Positions 54,988-61,409 of a DNA stretch of 64,000 bases are shown here, piece after piece. This stretch comes from Photorhabdus akhurstii (GTDB taxonomy: Bacteria > Pseudomonadota > Gammaproteobacteria > Enterobacterales > Enterobacteriaceae). A program made the translations under genes and the position numbers. The notes below the pieces were generated by a model. It was given only the letters and a program-made list of their open reading frames with translations, did no database searches and was not told where the DNA came from. The stretch is taken from contig NZ_RCWE01000022.1 in assembly GCF_018448925.1 (NCBI RefSeq), positions 1 through 64,000 of the forward strand, given 5' to 3'. Every line of letters begins with the position of its first letter. Positions within the stretch are counted from its first letter, which is position 1.

Positions 54988-55926
54988 ATGGTTAATAATA
55001 TAGATGTCACATTACGTGATGGTGGATACCTTAATAATTTTAATTTTACAACAGAATACGCTATAAAACATGTTGAAGCGTTGACTAAAAGTGGCGTGGA
55101 ATGGTTTGAAATCGGTTATCGCAATGGTTCTTTCAAACCTATCTCTAATATTGGCCTAACAGGTATGTCTCCGGATAGTTATATCCGAGATATTCATCAA
55201 TCGGTACCTGAGGCAAAATTGGTAGTCATTGCCCATCCGCATAATATTAATGCTGATGATATCTATGCGATGAAGACGAATGGTGTTAGCTTGCTTAGGT
55301 TATGTATTAAGGCCGATAACCCGCAACCATGCTTAGAGTTGTGCGAGATTGCTCGAGCGACTGGAATGGCTGTGGGTATTAATTTTACACGAGCGAGTCA
55401 GCTCTCTATCAGTAAAATTATTGAGATTGCCAAACAGTGTGAACAAGCTGGTGCTGATATTATTTACCTGGCGGATTCAAATGGTAGTTTGTTCCCTGAA
55501 CAGGTAGCGCAGATGTTTTATAAGTTAAAGTCTGCCACGCAAGTGCAATTGGGATTCCATCCTCATGATAATCTGGGTCTTGCCACAGCGAACAGTATTG
55601 AAGCTATGAGAGCTGGAGTTAATTTTATTGATAGTTCTCTATCAGGGATGGGAAAAGGTGCCGGAAATCTCAATTTGGAAAGCTGGCTATCATTTCTCAA
55701 TCTGAGCCAAAATAGTAAACAATATGACCTTGAACGAGTATTTAATCAACTTAATGAACTGCAATCCCATCGTTTTTTTGCCGCCTCTAGGCGCGATATT
55801 ATCGATATAATGATGGGTATGTACAACTTGAGTGTGGAGAATAAAACAGCTCTTGAAGAAGGGTTACGAAATGGTATTAATTATGCGTTTCAGGTTGTTA
55901 AATCTTTGCGAGGAGCAACGGCATGA
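54988..55926 (+). CDS. HMGL-like aldolase/acyltransferase (DRE-TIM)
   Basis: 312 residues. DVTLRDGGYLNNF near the start is the family D-x-TLRDG motif (substrate Arg, metal Asp). ADSNGSLFPEQV and GFHPHDNLGLATANS supply the metal-binding HxH pattern, and LSGMGKGAGN the glycine loop. The best match in memory is MhpE-type 4-hydroxy-2-oxovalerate aldolase, without its C-terminal communication domain. It catalyses a C-C bond-forming or -breaking step on a 2-oxo acid. The stop overlaps the next start by 4 bp (ATGA). Confidence 0.8.
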   Translation: MVNNIDVTLRDGGYLNNFNFTTEYAIKHVEALTKSGVEWFEIGYRNGSFKPISNIGLTGMSPDSYIRDIHQSVPEAKLVVIAHPHNINADDIYAMKTNGVSLLRLCIKADNPQPCLELCEIARATGMAVGINFTRASQLSISKIIEIAKQCEQAGADIIYLADSNGSLFPEQVAQMFYKLKSATQVQLGFHPHDNLGLATANSIEAMRAGVNFIDSSLSGMGKGAGNLNLESWLSFLNLSQNSKQYDLERVFNQLNELQSHRFFAASRRDIIDIMMGMYNLSVENKTALEEGLRNGINYAFQVVKSLRGATA

Positions 55927-56666
55927 CACGGCATAATAACCGTGCCGGATGTTTCAGCCTTGAAGCGGTAATTCTCGCACCTGTGATGCCGCTTTGGGAT
56001 CATGGCGATTTTTGCACTCCATTACGTATATTATTACAGAAAATGGGATATCAGGTGTCGATTATTGATACATTATCTTTAATTAATTCATCTGATCCCG
56101 ACTGCGCTATTAATATTATTGAATCTGAACTCAATCAACGTTTTTCCCAGCCTTATTTGCTTATAGGTTTTGCGATGTCAGGTACTCTGGTGCAATTGCT
56201 TGCGTCTCGCCTGAAAAACCTCACGGGCGTAATCTCAGTGAGTGGTCCTGGATATGCTGATTTGTTACTGACCAATAGGCTGGAACAATTGATAGCATTA
56301 CTAAATAGAAATCAGCTAGATGAAGCGATTTCTGTGTTACATGACTTTGTTATTCCTGAAGGTGGGACTCCATCTCCTAAAATGCCTGCGATACTTGATC
56401 ATTTAAGAAATACTGCTCGGGAACGCATGATGGTGGGATTTTCACTGTTGCTACAACTGGATGCCAGAACAATATTGTGTAATTACAAAGGAAAATTTCT
56501 GAGTATAGTTGGAGGACGTTCGCAATTAGCCACAGAATATAATCAGGTGGTCAATACTCATCCTATGCACTGTTTGGTTGTCGTGGATGGAGCAGGAATG
56601 CGGCCTTGGGAAGATAAGCCGTCATTTATTAACAATGTAATTAACGATTGGCTCAAAACCTTATGA
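55923..56666 (+). CDS. Alpha/beta-hydrolase-like protein with atypical nucleophile elbow
   Basis: 247 residues. The overall pattern is of an alpha/beta hydrolase (LEAVILAPVMPLWDHGDF; a central LLIGFAMSGTLVQLL; a late strand with LVVVDGAG). The nucleophile elbow reads G-F-A-M-S-G where G-x-S-x-G is expected, placing Ala at the nucleophile position. No C-terminal catalytic His is evident. It may be a non-hydrolytic member of the fold or use another mechanism. It overlaps both neighbours by 4 bp, so translation is probably coupled. Confidence 0.6.
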   Translation: MTRHNNRAGCFSLEAVILAPVMPLWDHGDFCTPLRILLQKMGYQVSIIDTLSLINSSDPDCAINIIESELNQRFSQPYLLIGFAMSGTLVQLLASRLKNLTGVISVSGPGYADLLLTNRLEQLIALLNRNQLDEAISVLHDFVIPEGGTPSPKMPAILDHLRNTARERMMVGFSLLLQLDARTILCNYKGKFLSIVGGRSQLATEYNQVVNTHPMHCLVVVDGAGMRPWEDKPSFINNVINDWLKTL

Positions 56667-58828
56667 ATAAAAAAATTCTTATTTTACCTGGGGATGGTAT
56701 TGGTCAGGAAGTATGCGATGCTGCTCTTCCCGTTTTTCAGGCCCTGAATCTTCCTGTGACATTGGAAATTGGGGATATTGGTTGGACTTGTTGGGAAAGA
56801 GATGGTGATCCAGTACCTGCCAGTACTTGGGAAAAGATAGCTTCAGTAGATGCGGTGTTACTCGGCGCTATTACTAGTAAAGGTAAAGAAGAAGCACAAC
56901 AAGCGTTGCCGCCGCATCTGCGTGTGAAAACGAGAAATTATGTGTCACCAGTTATCCAATTACGCCAGCGTTTGGGATTATATGCAAATATCCGGCCAGT
57001 ACGTTATGTAGAAGGGGACCGTAAACCATTTCGCTGTTGTGTTATTAGGGAAAACACCGAGGGACTATATGCAGGGTTCGATTTTAAAGGCATTCCCTCT
57101 ACTGCAACGACTTGGTTACAGCACCCAAATATAGATAAATATGGTCCTGAAGAAGCTGCATGGACAGTTCGTCTACAAACCCGTTTTGGTTTAGAACGTT
57201 TGTTTATCACTGCATTTGAGTATGCAAAGGAAAATAACTACTCCCGTGTAACCTTTGCGGATAAACCAAATGTAATGCGGGAAAGTGGGCACTTTGCAAA
57301 AGGTATTTTCGATACCGTTGCGGCACATTACCCTGAAATAAAAGCGGATATCCACAATATAGATGCAGTAGCTTTATGGATGGTAAAAAAACCGCATGAA
57401 TTTGGCGTCATTGTCTCTGAGAATATGTTTGGTGATATTTTGTCTGATTTGGCAGCGGGCGTAATGGGAGGGCTTGGTTTAGCGCCTAGCGCTAATATTG
57501 GTAGTGATATTGCCTACTTTGAACCTGTACACGGTAGTGCGCCTGATATGGCTGGTAAAAATAAAGCCAATCCGGCAGCGATGTTTTACACAATAGCATT
57601 ACTACTGGAATATCTTGGCTTTGCTGATGCAGCACAGCAAATTAACGGTGCAGTAGATAATGTGATACGTGAAGGACAAACTGTTACTTATGATCTGGGT
57701 GGTAGCGCAACAACTCAACAAATGGCACAGGCTATTATTAGTACTCTAAGTAAAAAATACACTGGCTATTCTGCATCGATTATTACAGTTGGTGGTGAAC
57801 TCCTGAGTGGTAAATATCCTAATACTAATCTTCAGGATATTAGTGAATATCTCACGGAGCAGGGATATAAAGTAAAGCAACATCAGGTTTGTGCTGATGA
57901 TATTAACCAGATTGCTACCGCAGTGGTTCGCAGGTTAGGGCAAGATACTCTTATTGTTGTGTGTGGCGGTCTTGGCCCGACACCGGATGATAAAACCCGT
58001 GAGGCGATAGCAAAAGCGGTAGGAAGCCCTCTGGAAATACGTGATAACGTCTGGGTGGAAATAGAGCAACAATTGGAAAAACTGGGAGTATATTGTGATC
58101 CTTCAAATCGATTCCAAGCCATGTTTCCGTCAGAAGCAAAGGTTATTTCGAATGTTACAGGTACAGCGCCTGGTTTCAGTCTTAATGTTGATGGTAGCAA
58201 AATAGTTGTGTTGCCAGGGCCTCCGTCCCAAATGCGATTAATGTTGTCGGAGGAACATTCTATCCCCCCAGTAGCTGGCATGAGAGAGCTAAACTACCAT
58301 TGGACACTAATCGGCGTTAGTGAAAGTAAAGTCGGTACGATGGTGAACGCATTCTTTGATGGTGTTGAGTGTGATATTCACTATCTGTGGAAAGCGCCTT
58401 ATATAGTAGTAGAAGTTACTACTCCTGCTGATGCTCCTCTTTCCGTACAGCAATTAGCTAACTTTGGCGCCATGTTTGAAAATGAATTGGTTAGTGATTG
58501 CCAGATGACTGCCATGGAAAAACTCAGTGAACGATACCGTATTAACTGGTTCACAGATGATGATGAATTAAATACATATCTACACACAACATATGCAGTA
58601 AATAGTCCTTTAAAATCTCTTTCGGTGAATATTACTGCGTTTCCTTCTATAAATTCATTTTTGTCTGGTGAAGAAATGCTTGGGCAGATGACCCTGACAA
58701 CCATAGATGATGAAGGACAACAATATTCGGTGGATTTTCCATGTAATAAATTGCTACTGCAACAATCTATACCAGAATATGCCGCTTGGAGTGTCCTGTG
58801 CGCACGTGAATCGAAAGAGGAAATGTAA
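56663..58828 (+). CDS. Isopropylmalate/tartrate dehydrogenase-CinA fusion protein
   Basis: 721 residues from ATG 56663, which overlaps the upstream stop (ATGA). Residues 1-355 form a complete LeuB/TtuC-type beta-decarboxylating dehydrogenase: LPGDGIGQEVCDAALPVF start, GAITSK, VSENMFGDILSDLAAG and GLAPSANIG. Residues ~365-540 form the MoaB/MogA-like N-terminal domain of CinA (ITVGGELLSGKYPNTN, CGGLGPTPDDKTREAI, LPGPPSQM). The last ~180 residues are not the CinA deamidase domain as I know it. The join lies in continuous frame with a natural linker. I know no standard protein with this architecture. Confidence 0.85.
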   Translation: MNKKILILPGDGIGQEVCDAALPVFQALNLPVTLEIGDIGWTCWERDGDPVPASTWEKIASVDAVLLGAITSKGKEEAQQALPPHLRVKTRNYVSPVIQLRQRLGLYANIRPVRYVEGDRKPFRCCVIRENTEGLYAGFDFKGIPSTATTWLQHPNIDKYGPEEAAWTVRLQTRFGLERLFITAFEYAKENNYSRVTFADKPNVMRESGHFAKGIFDTVAAHYPEIKADIHNIDAVALWMVKKPHEFGVIVSENMFGDILSDLAAGVMGGLGLAPSANIGSDIAYFEPVHGSAPDMAGKNKANPAAMFYTIALLLEYLGFADAAQQINGAVDNVIREGQTVTYDLGGSATTQQMAQAIISTLSKKYTGYSASIITVGGELLSGKYPNTNLQDISEYLTEQGYKVKQHQVCADDINQIATAVVRRLGQDTLIVVCGGLGPTPDDKTREAIAKAVGSPLEIRDNVWVEIEQQLEKLGVYCDPSNRFQAMFPSEAKVISNVTGTAPGFSLNVDGSKIVVLPGPPSQMRLMLSEEHSIPPVAGMRELNYHWTLIGVSESKVGTMVNAFFDGVECDIHYLWKAPYIVVEVTTPADAPLSVQQLANFGAMFENELVSDCQMTAMEKLSERYRINWFTDDDELNTYLHTTYAVNSPLKSLSVNITAFPSINSFLSGEEMLGQMTLTTIDDEGQQYSVDFPCNKLLLQQSIPEYAAWSVLCARESKEEM

Positions 58829-59505
58829 TGCAAACCACACAAATTGATCAAATCAAAAAGCGTTTAATGGAGCTTGACAGTGCTGCTATATCGGATGCAA
58901 TGGATAGTCTGCATATTCCTGCTGGACTAGCTGGAATTGTGCCACGTAGTAATGTCGGGATTAAAATGGCCGGACCCGCTTATACTGTGCGCTATGAGCC
59001 TATCATTCCAGAACAGGGCAAGTTTCTTAATGCTGGAAACTACATTGATGAAGTACCTGCTGGATACGTAATAGTGGTTGATAATCAGGGGCGTACGGAT
59101 TGTACCAGTTGGGGTAATATCTTAACGTTTAAAGCTGTACAAAAAGGAATCGCAGGTTCGGTAATTTATGGGTCAGCCAGAGACTTGTCTGAGGTTCGCA
59201 GATTGGAATATCCCTTATTTACGGCGGGGGTTTATATGGTATCCGGAAAGAATCGCGCCAAGGTTGCTGCAACACAATGTACTCTGGATATTGGCGGTGT
59301 CGCGATATCTCCAGGAGATTGGATTTTTGCTGATGATAATGGTGCGCTAGCCATCCCGCAGCAGCATTTGCTCACCGTTATTGAGCGTGCGGAAAACGTT
59401 GACAAAACTGAACAAGCCATTATTGAGGCTATAACTAACGGAGAAGATCTGGTTAACGCTCGCGAAAAACTGGGGTATGCCGTACCTTGGAAAGCTGCGC
59501 AATGA
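58828..59505 (+). CDS. RraA-family protein (HMG aldolase/oxaloacetate decarboxylase-like)
   Basis: 225 residues. GSARDLSEVRRLEYPLF is the conserved G-x-x-RD loop of the RraA/MenG-like fold, preceded by ADAMDSLHIP-type N-terminal sequence (SDAMDSLHIPAGLAG) and followed by GVAISPGDWIFADDNG. Members with this loop and a metal-binding Asp act as 4-hydroxy-4-methyl-2-oxoglutarate aldolases or oxaloacetate decarboxylases; others bind RNase E. In this operon an enzymatic role on a 2-oxo acid is more likely. Its start overlaps the upstream stop (TAATG). Confidence 0.85.
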   Translation: MQTTQIDQIKKRLMELDSAAISDAMDSLHIPAGLAGIVPRSNVGIKMAGPAYTVRYEPIIPEQGKFLNAGNYIDEVPAGYVIVVDNQGRTDCTSWGNILTFKAVQKGIAGSVIYGSARDLSEVRRLEYPLFTAGVYMVSGKNRAKVAATQCTLDIGGVAISPGDWIFADDNGALAIPQQHLLTVIERAENVDKTEQAIIEAITNGEDLVNAREKLGYAVPWKAAQ

Positions 59506-60383
59506 GTCGAATGTTTATAGAATACTGGGAGAGAAAACTTCGTTTTCTGGATGTACATTATCATGCTCGCCCCGATAGTTACATTCGGCGGTACAATGTA
59601 CTTGAAGCCGGAAGGGAATACGCCCGATATGGTGGTGGGGTTGTACTTAAAAACCATCTGGGGAGTGTTACTGCTTTGTCGTCTCTGGCTCAGGAAGCAG
59701 GACTTCCGGTCTTTGGTTCGGTAGTATTGAATGCAACCTCAGGGGGGCTGGCAATTAACTCTGTTATCCAGTCACTGAGTCAGTACCAGTTCTGTAAAGC
59801 TCCGCGGCTGCTGGTTCATCTGCCGACTATTGTCCCTACAGGCCATAAAAGTGTAATGAAACGTGCTTGGGCAAATGGTTTTGCGCAAACTTTGGCTCAG
59901 CAACCTTTGTCTGTTGTCGATAGCAATGGGCGGTTGCATAACGAGATCCATGAGTTAATTAGTTTTGCGCAGCAGCATAATGTTGTGCTGTCATCAGGCC
60001 ATGCTTCACGTTATGAGGTTATGCAACTTATTGATGCGATTACCGCTGCGGGTGGTTGTAAGTTCATGCTGAACCAACCTGCCAGTCCTATGACAGGATT
60101 GAACGCGAAAGATCTTAAGGCGTTGGGTGAACATGATTGGCTTTATGTGGAGCAAACGGCATTAACTGTTTATCTTGGTTATCAAACAACTGAAGATTTT
60201 TTTGAAGTGTTATCGGAGGTGAATAATGTTGTCTATAGCTCTGATCTTGGACAGCCAGTTCAGCCAGATGTTAAGCAATGGCTGAGCGATAGTGGACGCT
60301 GGTTTAAAGCCGCTGGCCTTGGTAAAGAACACATTCGGGATATCTGTTTACTGAACCCACTGCGGATGTTGGCTCCGGATTAG
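59502..60383 (+). CDS. DUF6282-type amidohydrolase-like protein
   Basis: 293 residues from ATG 59502 (overlapping TGA of the RraA gene; a longer frame from 59487 adds five residues). The HxH motif in FLDVHYHARPDSY, a Lys in GGGVVLKNHLGS and a later SSGHASRYEV fit metal-dependent TIM-barrel hydrolases of the DUF6282 type, whose reaction is unknown. It is the last gene of the operon; no strong terminator is visible after it. Confidence 0.7.
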   Translation: MSRMFIEYWERKLRFLDVHYHARPDSYIRRYNVLEAGREYARYGGGVVLKNHLGSVTALSSLAQEAGLPVFGSVVLNATSGGLAINSVIQSLSQYQFCKAPRLLVHLPTIVPTGHKSVMKRAWANGFAQTLAQQPLSVVDSNGRLHNEIHELISFAQQHNVVLSSGHASRYEVMQLIDAITAAGGCKFMLNQPASPMTGLNAKDLKALGEHDWLYVEQTALTVYLGYQTTEDFFEVLSEVNNVVYSSDLGQPVQPDVKQWLSDSGRWFKAAGLGKEHIRDICLLNPLRMLAPD

Positions 60384-61259
60384 ATATTAGATTCATCGAC
60401 TGAAAAGACAATAATGATCCGTTGTTGGTTGAATATGAAAAGTTGCAACAAGGTATCTGAAGCTAGCTGAAATTATTTGACTACAACACCACTAGAACAT
60501 GATCATGCTCGTGCTTTCAAAAATGATATAGCAATATACAAATCATTTGTGAAGTTGACGAGCAATGGTCTTTATTTTGTTACAAAGAAAAATAAATGCA
60601 GGCTCTGTGTGAGAACCCTCTAGTGCAAGTTAGGGAGTGATAGCATAGTAGATGCTTTATTTAAACTCTTTGCTCTAAGTTATGAGGATGAACTGGTGAA
60701 AGCACCTGACCGGAATTTGCAAATGGTGCTTGGATTATTGGCGGGCCGTAATATGACTACCACGATGGAATATATTGATATCAATCAGACGATATTGATG
60801 GCCCTTGTTGTTGCCTGAATTTGCCTTTTCTACAAAAGTTCTTTAGTTGCAGATAGGGGATTTTTTAAGTTTATGCAAATAGTGCCCATAATGGTTTTTT
60901 TGATAAATAAAGAGATAGATTGTTGAAATACAGATACCTAATCGATTAATAGTAAAACATTATATTAATTTGGATTGCTTGATAGTTGCAGTGGAAATTT
61001 TTAAATATCGCTCTTTAACGTAAAAATTAGATACAAAAACCCACTAATAAATAACCTTCCTAAAATTCGTCATTATTTATTCAACGTCTTATAAAAAACA
61101 TAACAATATGATTCAAAAATATATTCACATGAAAATAATCCTATTAATAAATAATTAAAATTATCAATAATTGATATTTATATCTATCCTAAGGTTACTA
61201 TAATCAAAAGTTATTATTAATATGGTTTGTAATATAGCCAAAAAATAAAGGGGATAATT
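60384..61259. other. AT-rich region between second operon and toxin-like gene
   Basis: Nearly 900 bp with only short frames. The first half holds degenerate coding-like sequence (see 60624-60818); the rest, 60830-61250, is strongly AT-rich. Confidence 0.5.
60624..60818 (+). pseudogene. Possible tyrosine-recombinase C-terminal fragment
   Basis: An open stretch without a good start ends in LLAGRNMTTTMEYIDINQ. This resembles the C-terminal block of phage-type integrases (LAGHKSxxTTxRYIDVN), though the catalytic His equivalent is Arg. It would be a dead fragment of an integrase. Weakly supported. Confidence 0.3.
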
Positions 61260-61346
61260 ATGACCATAACTACAGAGAGGATAAATGTTGACTATCCAGT
61301 ATTCACGAACCTAAGGAACTATGACCTGCGGCTATCACCCAAATGA
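61260..61346 (+). CDS. Possible 28-aa peptide with strong ribosome site
   Basis: ATG preceded by AAAGGGGATAATT, a strong Shine-Dalgarno sequence, opens a 28-codon frame ending TGA. The peptide is polar (begins MTITTERINVDYPVF, ends RLSPK). It could be a leader peptide for the toxin-like gene 64 bp downstream or the start of a truncated older gene. Confidence 0.35.
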   Translation: MTITTERINVDYPVFTNLRNYDLRLSPK

Positions 61347-61409
61347 GGGGGCATAAAATGACATTTGCCTTTGACCCGATCATATAAAAACAGACAGAGG
61401 ATCACTGCA

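Noticed and set aside
57883-58281. 132-codon minus-strand frame opposite the CinA domain
   Set aside because: Antisense shadow of conserved CinA motifs.
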